Positions 19,749 through 31,497 of a stretch of DNA of 64,000 nucleotides are shown piece by piece. The translations under genes were made by a program, and so were the position numbers. How positions within the stretch are numbered: position 1 is the first letter of the stretch; each line of letters opens with the position of its first letter. The notes below the pieces were generated by a model that had not been told where the DNA came from, searched no databases, and saw only the letters and a list, made by a program, of their open reading frames with translations. The DNA is from Diphasiastrum complanatum (taxonomy: Eukaryota > Streptophyta > Lycopodiopsida > Lycopodiales > Lycopodiaceae), in the NCBI GenBank assembly GCA_029204225.1, contig CM055106.1, positions 48,371,337 through 48,435,336 on the forward strand. Direction: 5' to 3'.

Positions 19749-22700
19749 TTACACTTGAAGGCTTTTAAGCTTCTCAACTACTCTGAGAAACCAAGATTTA
19801 ACAGCATGTAGACTTTTTACTCTAGATGAGGTTAGATCTTTTCCCACTTTGTTTAGCATACTAACTCTAACTTTATCCAAGTAATAACTACTCATGTCCC
19901 ATAAGCCATTCAAAAGCACCATAGACTCAAGAGGCTTATGAAAGACTTGGGCATTCCTCTTCCTCCAAATAAACCAAAGAAGAGGAGCCCTAATACAAGT
20001 CCAAATGTTTTTGTCTAGATTACAATTGAGGCCTTACAACCAAAAATGAACATCAACTGAAGAAAGACCAATGAAATCAAAAATACTAAGTAGCAGAGAA
20101 GCAAAGGGTTTATTCTTCTCACAAAACAAGAATATATGTTGTAGGGACCCTTGCCACTCAGTAACTCCCAAATTAATAGTCCACCTCTTGTTAAGTTTCT
20201 CAACAAACTCCTGTGGGAAGAGGTCTATCCTAGGGGGTCTCTCAGTGAGCTTGCCCTTCCCCCCCCAGGTGTACCAGTCCATGCTCCAAGTATCCCCTCC
20301 ATGCCTCTTGGTGACTCTGCTCATGCCACACACTGCCCACCTGTCCCAAACTAACTTAGTCTCTGACGTGGATAGGCCCCCAGTCCTTTTGCTTTTTCTT
20401 TTACCTCTCCATTTCTCCTTGCTCTCATCCCATAGGTCTTTCCAATATCTTACTCCTTTCTTATGAATTTTTTTGGCCACTTTGATATCTCTTTCTTCCA
20501 ACATAGGATTCTCTCTCCAGGCCCAACAACTCAAATCCAATGCCCCACCCCTGTCCCACATGTGAGCGTCATCCGCTTTGAGGGTATGCCTCCCCTTCAC
20601 CCATCCCTCCCATAGGCTTTTGAAAAGCTCACTGCCTTTGCCTTTGAACCTCCAATCGGAAAGCAAAAGATCCTATAGGGTCCAATTCCTCCACCCTGGT
20701 GCTCTGACTGGGGCCCAATAACTTGCTGCATCTTGGATGAGTCCAGCCCACACCTCCTGTTTTTTATCTACAGCTCTGACTAGCCATCTAGCAATGTTCC
20801 TAGTAGCCATAAGCTGTAAATTGGGAAGGCCTAGTCCACCACAAGACTTTGGCAAGATACAAGTACTCCAAGCCACACCTACATACCCCTTTGTCTCAAA
20901 ATTAGAGGTCCACAAGAAACTTCTGCACACTGCCTCAAATCTCCTCAAGTCACTCTCTGATGGGAGCCAGCAGGAGAGGAAGTAGACCAACTTAGGCATA
21001 ATGAGGTGCTTGAGGACTAAAACTCTACCTGCCATATTTGCCTGTAGACCTTTCCACCTTTCCAGCGTGGGTATGATTTTCTCCAATACCCATTTCCACC
21101 TGGCTTGTAAGGATACTTCAAATCCCATGGGGATCCCTAACAACCTGAAAATCTTTCCTTCCTTGATTCTCTCACATCCCATATCCCTGAGCATGGGGCA
21201 CTCTTCTCCATTGGATCTTCTATAAGCAGTCTTAGCATGGTTGACTATCTTCCCTGAAGCCAGACAAAAGGTCTCCAGCACCTCAAAGAGCTCCTTGATT
21301 GACTGTTCCTCATCTTGTACCACAAAGTTAATGTCATCTACAAATGTCTGGTTACCCAGCGGAGGAACTCCATCAATCTTAAGAGGTTTGATTTTACCTT
21401 CTGTCACCTTTGACTGAATCATATATCCAATAGCTTTCGTGGCTAAAATAAAAAGGTAAGGGCCGAGAGGGCACCCCTGTCTGATAGATCTCTCCAAGAT
21501 GAAAGGCTTTGAGAGGTTACCATTCATGATGACCCTAGTTGAAGCATCCCTGAGAAGAAGATGAATGTACTCAACAAAAGCAGGCCCAAATCCCAAAGCT
21601 CTCAACATATCAAGTATGAAGCTCCACTCCATCCTGTCATAGGCTTTGTCTAGGTCCACTTTGATAAATATAACTTGCTCTCCTTTCCGGACAGCCGCCT
21701 CCATGCCCTCCCAAAGGCTGAAAATTACCTCCTGGATATGTCTCCCTGGGACAAAACCCTTCTGCTCCTCTCTCACCCATGCCAGGAGCTTATCTTTCAT
21801 CCTGTTCACCAAGGCTTTGGCCAAGATCTTATACCCTGTGGTAAGCATGGTAATGGGTCTCCAGTTTCTTATTTCCCATTTTGGGCACTTCTTGTGAATT
21901 AGTTTGATGAGGCCTTGATTCATGAGGCTAGGAAGACTCCCCTTGCTCAAAGACTCCTCCCAAACCTGTAATAGAAGAGGTGCCACCTCATCCTGGAATA
22001 GAGCATAGAATTCTGCACCAAGACCATCAATCCCTTGAGTTTTGCCCTTCTTTTGCTCTTTAAAGGCTTGAAGTATCTCTTGCAGGGACAGGGGAGCCTC
22101 AAGCATCTCTCTCCTCTAATTTGACAACTCTGGGACATTTCTCAAAAGCTCCTGCGTGTTCTAGGATGAGCATCTCCTTCTCTTCCTCCTTCTCAGTCAC
22201 CTCTCCTTCCATCTTTTCCAGCCCGGGGATGTGGTCCATTTGTTGCTTTATTTTCAAGGTCCTGAAGACCTCCTTTACTAGCCTATCTCCCTTGCCAGCC
22301 CACCAATCCTTCATAAATTTCTTGAGGTGCTCCAAGCTTTGCTCTTCAAGGTCTTTAGCCTTGCTTTTTTCGTAACCAACTCTTCTCCAAACTCATCTCT
22401 TCCCTCCAAGACCAGTGCCTCCAGCTCTTTCACTCTTTCAAACTGGATCTCTCTTGCCCTCCTCCTTTTCTGAATAATCTCCTTGGCTTGGGCTAGTGCT
22501 CTTTGTGTGGCTTTAATGACCTCAACCCATCTTTTCGTGGCTGATCCTCTAGTTGAGATTGCATGTTTCCAAAGCTCCTAGATTTTAGTTTTTAGCCCCT
22601 CCTCCTCAAGCAGCTTCGGATCATTCTTGAACCAATTACTTCTATTTCTTCCCGAGCCTTGTGAGAGAGAAAACACTATGGGTTTATGATCTGAAAATAA

Positions 22701-23368
22701 GAAGTCATCTCGGATAGAGAACTCCATGTCACACCACTTATCCCTCAAATCTGCTGAGAAGTAACCTCTATCCAACCTGGCCATCCGTAGAGACTCTCCA
22801 CTTTGTTGGTTGCTTCATGTGAAGGCTCTCCTGCCATGCATATCAACGAGATTGAGGTCTTGCTTGAGTTTGGTCCATTCCTCTTTCTCTAGACCTCTGG
22901 GCTGCCATCACATGCCTCTGAATCTGTCCATGCTGTATTCCACCATGTTGAAGTCTCCCATCAAGAAAATATGCTTATTCAGCCTAGCAAGCTCTTTCCA
23001 TAACTGGATCCTCTCCAAGGGCGTGTTCTTGGCATACATGAAGCATAGATTTGTCTCAGCTCCCTCTACCAGCATGGATATCATGATCCAGTCGTAATTG
23101 GGTCCTTTTTCTATGCCCATGATATTTCCACTCCACTTCTCATGGATGCTCAGTGCTATTCATCTGGAGCCTCTAAGGTGTGAGGTGCAGTGCACACATG
23201 AACCTTTTGCAAGTTCTTATGGAGATCTACCCCGTTTATCTTAACTTCCTGCAGACACATAATATCCGGCCTGATTTGATTGTTCCACAACCATTGGTTC
23301 CAAGCCTGACCCTTAACTTCCTCGGTAAGGCCTCTAGTATTTCCTGAGAGAACTAACATGAATTTCAT
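19749..23368 (-). pseudogene. LINE ORF2: endonuclease, reverse transcriptase, C-terminal domain
   Basis: It starts at the ATG at 23366-23368. The apurinic endonuclease domain shows LSGNTRGL, DIMCLQEVK, MGDFNMV and SDHKPIVFS, with a frameshift near 23155, another break near 22905 and a stop near 22580. The reverse transcriptase domain is open from 22106 to 20673: NWRPITML, GFVPGRHIQE, KVDLDKAYDR, RQGCPLGPYLF and FVDDINFVV. The usual YADD box reads FVDD, which would be unusual in an active enzyme. A further domain (20666-20034, then to 19749) has RWKxG-like and Trp-rich motifs and ends LLWFIWRKRNAQVF, typical of plant LINE ORF2. A stop separates these parts near 20670. The protein would nick target DNA and copy its own RNA, but this copy is inactive. 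Confidence 0.88.
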
Positions 23369-23377
23369 TTTGTAAAT

Positions 23378-25343
23378 CTAGTCGGGGACCCCCTCCCCCC
23401 CCCCTCTTTTCACCTTCCCTTTTTTCTTCGGCATAGACTGTGGAGAAGACGTTTCCTGGAGTCTCTTGTTTCTGGCTAGGGCATCTACCTCCATCACTGA
23501 TGAGCCCCCTGTTGATGAAATTTCATCCAGATCATGTGCCTCTACTTCCTTCACGTCTTGTTTTCCTCTCGGTAGAATTTTTTCATTTGTGGCCTCTTCG
23601 TAGCAGGTCTGTTTTTTTGGATTTTCTCCCAAAGCTCCCAAACACCCATTGTACGGCCATATATCATTGGAAACCTCTTTCTGATGGCTAGACTGTAATG
23701 GAGTGTTGTACAACTATACGGCCTGTTCACTACCAGAAATAACAGTTCTTTTCAGGGGGGTCAAAATGGCCTGTTTTGGCCCTTTTCTTGCAATTTCTTC
23801 AGATTGGGGGGGTAAAGGCATGGACTGAGGCTGAGAATGCACCTGTGGGAGATCAAAAGGCTGCTCTTTTTTCTTATTAGCTTTTGTTCCCAAATCACTC
23901 AGTAAATCGAATGCATTTGAGGTCTCCAAATGGGGGGTTTCTAGCTCCAAAACCCTGATTTCAGCAGTTTTCTTATGTGGAGTCAGCATAGAAGTGGACC
24001 TTTTATGTTTCTTCAGATCCAAATGCCCAGGGAGTGTGTCCTTTTCCTCCGGTTGCTCAAGTTCAGTTCTTGCAGTCTTCTTTTTCCAATCATGCCGGCT
24101 AAAATCTCTTCCTTGAGTTGAGCTCCCTCCTCCTCTACTTAGCCCTCCTCTCAAGTTCCTTGTGGGCCTTCTTCCTCTGTAAATAGTGAATGGGTCTTCT
24201 TCATTGTCTTGGTCAGAGCCTCTTACCTTCCATGTTTCCCTATCTTCCTCTTCATGGGCTCTTCTTTGTCTGACCTCTGGTTTGGATGGGCAGTTCTTAA
24301 CCATGTGCTCTCTCAACCTACAATAAAAACAAGCATCCGGTAGGTTTTTGTAGTTTACCTTCACCTGTATTTCATAAGATGGGCCCATTACCATGATCCT
24401 TGCTGGGAGATCCTTGCTTAGGTCCACTTCCACTAGCACTTCAGAGAACCACCTGGGGTTGTAGCCATCTTCTCGTTTTTGGGCCAGCATCTTCCCAATA
24501 GGAGCTACAATATACTTGAGATGATCTCTGAGATGATAGGGAGTATCAATAAGTTCCACCCACACTGGAACTTTTGTGGGCCTTTTCTTCTCAAGATTGA
24601 AAGCTGGGTCGTACTCAAACAAGAAAATGGGTGAGGCTCTATATTGCCAGGAGCCTTCTGCTAGTGCTCTCTTCACACTTTCCTCATCTGCAAATAGGAA
24701 ATAGAAATAATTCTTGGGCATATATTGCAGTTTAGAAAGCATGATACCTCTGTGAGCCCATTGCGCTATAGTCCACCTCTTCAGCTCCTCCAAAGGGGGT
24801 CTAGGTCCGATACATATCCCAAGAAGGGCTTTACTCCTGTAGCCTTGGAGGGCCTCCCTTTCCACCTCAGTTGGTAGAACAACCCTGGGCTCTTCACTGT
24901 GGTTATCACCTTCTCCTTGAGGTGGAGTTTCCTATCTCTTTTCTTTCCCTCTTGCTGGTGTGAATCCTGGAGGAAAGCTTCCATCATTCAGGGGTTGTAT
25001 TGTACTCTCTTGAGGTTTGGCTGGTGAGAGTGGCTGCTCTTCATCTTGTTCCATCTCCTCATCTCCCCATTGAGGCTTTTTTTGCTTGAACAACTCCTTC
25101 TCTTCTTCCAATTGCCTCTTTCCATCACTTTCCAGCAAAGCATGGTCTTTGCTAGGTGCGGATTGTTGCTCAACCTTCCCTCTAGTTTTCCCTTCCCTGT
25201 TGCTCTTCCATCTTTGCAACTCTTCAGCCATGATTCTACTCAACTTCTTCCTATATTCCAAGAATTGGACTGAATGGCTTGGAGTCTCTTTGATGGTGTC
25301 AATAGCATCTTCATTACTGACATCCTCTTCTTGAATCTGAGAG

Positions 25344-25395
<52 letters not shown>

Positions 25396-25567
25396 CAATC
25401 TGAAATTTGCTCTTTGTTGCCACAAGAGCACTCTTGAAGCTTTTCCTGTTGCCCAAAACCCTATCTTCTTGGGAACCAATCTGAACTTGGAGTCCATCAC
25501 CTTCAAAAGCATCAATCCCATGCTTCCTGGGAGAGATTTCTTGGCTAAAAACTGGTTTCTGAATCAT
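23378..25567 (-). pseudogene. LINE ORF1: RNA-binding protein with zinc knuckle
   Basis: The ATG is at 25565-25567. One frame runs 730 codons to 23378, interrupted by stops at 24932-24934 and 23714-23716. The N-terminal part has an Arg-Glu repeat encoded by the (CT)n run at 25347-25392. The central part (WTIAQWAHRGIMLSKLQYMP, PVWVELIDTPYHLRD) matches plant LINE ORF1 domains (DUF4283-type). It is followed by a CCHC knuckle, CFYCRLREHMVKNC, near 24325. The C-terminal third is low-complexity and basic. The protein would coat LINE RNA. The two stops make this copy defective. Confidence 0.82.
25347..25392. repeat. (CT)n microsatellite within LINE ORF1
   Basis: About 23 CT units, read in ORF1 as an Arg-Glu repeat. 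The length is a multiple that keeps the frame. Confidence 0.95.
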
Positions 25568-25884
25568 CCTAAGCTCTCATCACCTTGCTGAAATAGTGCT
25601 CCGTTTCTTAACCGAACATAGCCATTTTGCTTCTGGGGGTAGGGCAAGCTAGTTCCTGAGGTATTCGGCTGTCTCCTGGCACTTAAATCTGGTCCAACTC
25701 TCCTTTCTCCTCCATCTCCATTATCTTTCTCCTCCGTCTCCATCGTCTCCGTCTCCGTCTTTTGAATATCCTCAATGGAAGTTTTTAAGCTCGCTGCTCA
25801 GAAAGTTACAAAGAAAGCTGGACAGTCTCGCTGATCGCTGCTACCCTTTTTATCCTCCGTCTGTTTCAACTTAAACTTATCTTT

Positions 25885-26090
25885 TACTTGTTTTACAACC
25901 TTATAAGGTCCGCTATAACAAGGAGATGGCTTATGGCATTTTCTCATCCAAAGTACCTTTGAATCCTTAGGGATTTTAAGATACATCCAGACTCCGACCT
26001 CAATTTTTTGAGGTGAGCGACCGCGATTAGCATAAAACTGAGCTCTATTCTGAGCAATTTTTATGCTTTCCTTGGCCACTAGCTGTAGAT
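25885..26090 (-). pseudogene. G1 integrase C-terminal piece
   Basis: Minus-strand reading includes IKIAQNRAQFYANRGRSP, GVWMYLKIP and CYSGPYKVVKQV, the conserved helix and GPY/F start of the chromovirus integrase C-terminus. It stops where the LINE begins. Its upstream side (near 26090) joins repeat R copy 2, so the integrase core is missing from this locus. Confidence 0.78.
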
Positions 26091-26869
26091 AGATTCTATC
26101 TCTATCTACTAGGTTCTTCTTCCTTAGCATCTTTCAATAGGTTTTCTTTTCTTCATGTCTCTGGTTACAGATGTATTAATCTGTCTGTTACTAGGCTTGT
26201 TTGGGCATTTCTTGATGATTACCTTCTTGTTACATTGCCCATATCAGGAAGAAGGGACTGATATTTGTTGTAGACTGTCTTGCCTGTCAGAGGACATCTA
26301 GATGGGTCACTCTTGAACCGTATTCACACGCATTCAAAACCAAACATGCAAATCAATGCGTTCAACCAAGAAATCAACGTGCAGTTCAGTTGAACGTTCA
26401 GTTGAACAACAATCAAAGGCCTTGGAAATCTTCTCAGAATGTGGAAAGACATATAGATTTGAGATTGCAGAAAGGCAAAAAAAAGCTTCAATTCCTTGGG
26501 GATGTTGCTCTTGGTTGGAAATTGGAGCAGATGACGGAATATGTGTTTCCCTTTCTTCCTACAAGAACTCATTTTATAAATAGTGTCTATGTTCCATTAT
26601 TGATCTGGTTAATCTCAGGGTAATGTAGAAGTTTTCAAGGAACTTCTCGATTGATCAACAGGTTGTGTGGTTTGTTGCTATGTGGCTTGTGTTGTGTTGT
26701 CATGAGAATCCTAATCGGATTCATAACGGACATGGGAGGCAGGTAGGATCTTATTGGGTTGTTTCATACCGTCTTTGAGACTGTGTTTTCTAACACAGTT
26801 GGGGCATTTGGCATGGTACTTTGTTTTGACCGTAAAATCAACCATAAAGTGGCCTACTTCACTGCAAAT

Positions 26870-27240
26870 GAAGCATCGATTAGCATGCAGGGACTCAAAC
26901 GAGATACGTGCATGAGGGCTCGGTCGAAATTAGGGTGTAGGGACTCAAGCGAGATTAGAAGTGATGGAGGGCTTGGGCGAGATTAGCGTGCATGGACTCG
27001 ATCGAAATGCGTGCACAAGGGCTCGATCGAAATTAGCATGTAGGGACTCGGGTGAGATTAGTGTGCAGGGACTCGAGTGAGATTAGAAGTGAGGCTCATA
27101 CGAGATTAGTGTGCAGGAACTCGGTCGAGATTAGAAGTCATGGAGGGCTTGGGCAAAATGGGTGTGTAGGGGCTTGGTCGAGATTGTGCTGAGAAGTGAC
27201 TTGGTTGAGAATGTGTTAAGGAGTTCTCGGCTCGGGCGAG
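26870..27240. repeat. Degenerate tandem array, GGGACTCGATCGAGATTAG units
   Basis: About a dozen units of roughly 25-35 bp carry the words GGACTCG(A/G)(T/G)CGA(A/G)ATTAG and GTGCAGGGACTC, with variable joins. It is non-coding. Confidence 0.8.
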
Positions 27241-27324
27241 ATGGAAAAGGGAGACTCATTCAGGAGAAGAAAGAAGGGACTCGGTCGAAGTAGGAGGGCT
27301 TGGTGTTGCAAGAGCGTGAGGGCT

Positions 27325-27520
27325 CGTTTGCAGGTGTTCGTTGCAGGTCTTGTTTGTAGGTCTTGTAGGTTGAGTGGAGGTTGTGGAGATGTGTGCAAGT
27401 TGCGTAGAGGTTTTGGAGCTGTGTGCAAGTTGCGTGGAGGTTTTGGAGGTGTGTGCAGGTTGCGTGGATGTTGTTTGCAGGTGGTGAATGTCGTTTGCAG
27501 GTGTTGTGGTGGTTGTTTGC
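27325..27520. repeat. Tandem array, TGTGCAAGTTGCGTGGAGGTT units
   Basis: Units of about 34 bp (TGTGTGCAAGTTGCGTGGAG followed by GTTTTGGAG) repeat about four times with flanking partial copies. Open frames across it on both strands are by-products of the repeat length. Confidence 0.8.
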
Positions 27521-27529
27521 AAATCGAAT

Positions 27530-27692
27530 TTAGATGTAGAGCATTTGTGTGTAGGTCCGAATGATGTAAATGCACTTGTTAGGAGATGGAGTGTAAGTAT
27601 AGAGTGTTTGTTTGCAGGTCTGAGTGATGTAAATGCGCTTGTTAGCAGATGGAGTAAAGGTGTAGAGTGTTTGTTTGCAGGTCGAGTTTGCA
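27530..27692. repeat. Tandem duplication, unit about 65 bp
   Basis: TAGAGTGTTTGTTTGCAGGTC and GATGTAAATGCxCTTGTTAG words occur in about two and a half copies. Confidence 0.75.
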
Positions 27693-28276
27693 AATTGTGG
27701 TGAGAGTTGTGGAGGAGCTTAGAGTGTCAAACAGGTGTGTGGAATGTAGAATGTGTGCACGAATCCGAGCTAAAAAACTGGTGCAAAACAGACAATGATG
27801 ACGTTGTGAATGTGAGAGTGATGATTTCTAGTGGCAACGGGCCAAAATGTAGACAGATTCTGTCTCTGTCTACTAGTTCTTCTTCCTTACAATCTGTCAA
27901 CAGGCTTTTTGTTCTTTACGTCTTTGGTTACAGATGTATTCTGCTTGTTTCCAGGCTTGTTTGGGCATTTCTTGATGATTAACTTCTTGTTACATTGCCC
28001 ATATCATGCAGAAGGGACTGATATTCGTTGTTGTCTTGCCTGTCAAAGGACATTCGGATGGATCAGTCTTGAACCATATTCACATGCATTCAAAACCAAG
28101 CATGCAAATCAATGCGTTCAACCAAAAAATCACCGTGCAGTTCAGTTGAACAACAATGAAATCCTACTCTAATGCTGCAAAATCAAACGAGCAGATCCTT
28201 ACACACTAAAAACTAAGCTATTATACATCCCACAAAAAGCAAGAAACAAGAAATAAGAAAACACAACATTTTGAAA

Positions 28277-28316
28277 GTCCAAGAATCAAGAAACACACAT
28301 TTCTTGATTCTTGGAC
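28277..28316. other. Perfect 17-bp stem-loop conserved in repeat R
   Basis: GTCCAAGAATCAAGAAA, loop CACACA, then the exact reverse complement. Copy 1 keeps the stem (11043-11089) while its loop differs. Confidence 0.85.
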
Positions 28317-28846
28317 ATCCCAAGAACATCAAGAACTAGAATGTCAAAAATATGCAAGATCTAAACCACATTTCTAGCCTATATAGTTTACTTGAATGCT
28401 GAATCCTACTTTAATTCACAAAAGCAAGAAATCTAATCCACTCTACTCTATTCCACAACTAATCCACAACTAGATTAAATCCACAATCACACACAAGGAA
28501 TGGAAGGGCATGATAAAAAATGCATCACTCAAAATAACAAAAATGATCAAGGAGCTTAGTGTTGTATCAAAACTCGTGGAGGCTCTTCTCATTTGGACAT
28601 CGAGTAGATACAATGCAAAAACCTCTCTTCTACAAAGGAGAAGCCTCTGAAAAAAGCAAGAGAGCTCCTTAGGTGGCATCCTAGTGCCAATTCCAAAATA
28701 CACAAATTACAAGTGGAATTATCCTCTCCACTAGAGGTCACCATCAAAAGACGGCTCACTTTACTTTTCTAATAGGGATCTACTTGTATTTTTTACAAAT
28801 GCCTAGATATACTAGTTCCTACATGGTCATTTTATCTTTCGAGATT

Positions 28847-30703
28847 CACCATGAGGCTCACACAGTTTCTTTATGTAGCAGAAGGGTTGTCATGACACAA
28901 ACCTTTCTCATCAGGAAAAGCAGGCCATTCTTATGGAATATTCTTTAAGTATCTTTTCATTTTGGGATTGCTTGGGATCTTGCATTTCAAGGTCACCACT
29001 AGATCCATAATTTCCTGTCAGGACATCTAGCCAGATGCGACTGAAAAACCTATTGGTTTGACAAAGATCCCGAAGTGAAACCACAAAGGGTCGGTTAGGA
29101 TCGACAATGTGTAGAATTGGAGCCGTAGAAACACAGTGCTTGAGAGTCTCAAAACTCTCATTCATTTGATCAGTCCATGTTATCAACGTACTTTTTTTGC
29201 GGCTACATTTTTCTTCACCTCTTGAGAATGTTCGTCAAGGGCAATGCTATTAAGACATAGTCCAAAATGAACCTATGAAAAAAAAACTGTGAAGCCCTTG
29301 TTTGAGGTCGCAGCCATTCTCGTACCTTACGAACTTTGTCACAATCAATTTCAAGACCTTTATTAAATATGACATGGCCCAGGTATTTGAGTTTAGTTTG
29401 GAAGAATCTCCTTAGCATAGAGCTTTTCTTGTCTTAGAAGATCCAAGACAATACGAAGATGCTCTTCATGCTTCTCAAGGGTGCAACTATAAATTAATAT
29501 GTCGTCCAAATACACCACCACAAACTTTTCCAGATATGTGTGATGAAGAAAATCGTTCATCATCTGCTGGAAAGTGGCAGGCACATTTGTGAGTCCAAAA
29601 TGTGACACTAAAAACTCATAATGGCCATACCTGGATCAAAATCCAGTCTTAGGAAAGTCTTCATTCTTAATTCTTATTTGATGGTATCCTGATCTAAGAT
29701 CAATCTTGGAGAAATATTTAGTTCCATTCAGACGATCCATAAGATCATCCATCCTAGGCAAGGGATACATGTTCTTGATGCTTGAATCATTTAACTTTTT
29801 AAAGTCATCACACAAATGTGTGTCGCCATTTTTTTTATTAACCAAAAGGATTGGTGCCCTCCAAGGGAACTTACTAGGCCGAATATGGCCCATCTTAGGG
29901 AGTTCTTGTAACTGCCTAGAAATTTCACCCTCTTCCTTGATGCTAACCATGTATAGAAAAAGTAATATAGGTTGGCTTCCAGGAAACAACCCAATTTAAT
30001 GGTCAACGCTCCTTTGGGGAAGTAGGCCATCAAAGAGTTTTTTTAGGAAAGACATCGATATGCTCTTCTTTAAGTTTAATAAATATTCTTCTTTCAAGTG
30101 AATTAACACTTAAAGGATTATTAGAAGGCACATTAACTGGAAAATGCGATAAATCAATATTTAGACTCTAGACTGCATAGTCATCCACATAAATTTCATC
30201 TTTCGAAAAACAAAGGTTAACTTTATTACCAAAATCTTTCAAATATTTAACAACTTCTAAAGCAGAAACCATAGGATCAAAAGGCCTATTTACATCGCCT
30301 TTTAGCTCAACCAACGAGCCTTTATGCAAAAAGGTAATACTATGTGAAACATAATCCTTTCTTAAAGACTTATTTTTAGAGTAAAACCATTCTTTTCCTA
30401 AGATTATGTCTTCACTATCCAAATTCATTCTATGAAAATTTAGCGGTTCAACATAATATTGATCTTAAGCGGCAACTAAGGAACAAACTGGTCCCAAGCT
30501 TGTCGATCTTCTCCTGACACCATTTTCACCACATACAAGTGATTACTTGGTGTGGTAGCCGCCTTGAGCTTCTGCACAAGTTTAGCATTTATAAAGTTAT
30601 GTGTGGAACCATCATAAAAAAGAACAGTCATAGCTTGGCGTCCTACAATTCCATCATACGAATGAGATTGTAGGATCCAAAAACAACTGTAGTAAAGCAT
30701 CAA
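28847..30703 (-). pseudogene. G1 chromovirus protease and reverse transcriptase
   Basis: Minus-strand fragments in order. Protease-like VLFYDGSTHNFIN (30620 region; the usual catalytic DSGST reads YDGST). DIILGKEWF (30400). RT with [23 protein letters not shown] and [13 protein letters not shown] (29.99-29.64 kb). VVVYLDDILIYS, carrying the catalytic Asp pair (29.5 kb). The palm/thumb KYLGHVIFNKGLEID (29.4 kb). The start of RNase H, with FETLKHCVSTAPIL (29.15 kb). Several frame breaks separate these parts. The reading ends where repeat R copy 2 begins at 28846. RNase H and the integrase core are missing, so besides the insertion there was a deletion. Confidence 0.87.
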
Positions 30704-31497
30704 TTTTCACAACTAGTATCATCCTTAAAGGATAAATCAACAAAAGAATACTAGAATTACTTGGCGCTTTAAATGATTTGGGTTGTTCGCTAGATTTCTT
30801 TTGCTTTTTCTTCGGGCAATCTTTTGAAATATGCTCCTTCTCCATGCAGGAGGAGAAGCACAAGCCACCAGTTCTCGCCTTGTCATAATCTGCGCGATCC
30901 AACTTGACGCATTTTTTTTCGCCCTAGGAACCAGTTTCCGTCTTGTCTTTGCCCCACTTCCTGAAAATTTTCTTTTTTTTTTTATCAACCTTGGCAAACT
31001 TTGCTCCTTACAAGAGGCAAAATGGGAGTCATCAAAGATTTTCGCAAAGCGAACAACATCTTTGATAGCCCGCGATTGGTTACGCCACTTTTAGCTGAAA
31101 TTCTTTCAAAAGTCCTGAAATGAAATGTAAGTTTAACTAGATAGGATCGATTCATGAAGCGAATCACGGCAAGATATCTTAATGATCAGTCCAAAATGTA
31201 GATCTAACACCTATTTTGCTTGTGTGTTGATATAGGCATCTAACGGCCTAGTACCCATCTGTACGGTGGCGAAACGTTGCCAATGCTCAGTGTCATCCAA
31301 TATCGGAAAAAAAAGCCATTTTAAAAGCTTCTCGAAAGCCATACCAAGTGAAAGGGGCACAAGCTCGTTCCTTCAGATCCCGCCACCATGTGAACGTCTT
31401 ACCAAGTAAAAATATGAGGGCAGAGGCAATCTTTGTACTATCAGGCAAGTTGTGAATGAAAAAGTGACTATTCCATCAATCAAGCCATGACAGAACA
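30704..31497 (-). pseudogene. G1 gag, 3' part with zinc knuckle
   Basis: Read on the minus strand, a zinc-knuckle-like CFSSCMEKEHISKDCPKKK lies near 30860, and an upstream gag reading includes CHGLIDGIVTFSF next to the Tat LTR. It contains frameshifts and stops. It continues beyond the Tat element at 38855-39101. Confidence 0.65.

Larger units (their letters stand above)
19693..25884 (-). mobile_element. LINE retrotransposon, nearly full length (about 6.2 kb)
   Basis: A minus-strand element: 5' leader (about 25884-25568), ORF1, ORF2 and a poly(A) tail, seen as 13 T at 19693-19705. It lies exactly between the two halves of the G1 integrase: GPYKVVKQV ends near 25885 and NSVAYQLDL begins at 19690. 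No target-site duplication was recognised. Mutations: two stops in ORF1, and frameshifts and stops in the ORF2 endonuclease part. Confidence 0.88.
26091..28846 (-). mobile_element. Dispersed repeat R, copy 2, inserted in G1
   Basis: The ~280-bp module (CTTGTTACATTGCCCATATCA, TGCCTGTCAGAGGACAT, ATTCAAAACCAA...CATGCAAATCAATGCGTTCAAC) occurs at about 26091-26400 and again at 27842-28150. Between the two lies tandem-repeat spacer. From 28150 to 28846 the sequence matches 10.86-11.55 kb of copy 1, then G1 resumes. As in copy 1, no coding capacity is seen. Confidence 0.65.

Noticed and set aside
27216-27693. Overlapping frames of 107-145 codons with Thr/Pro/His repeats
   Set aside because: They are translations of tandem arrays on both strands, not genes.
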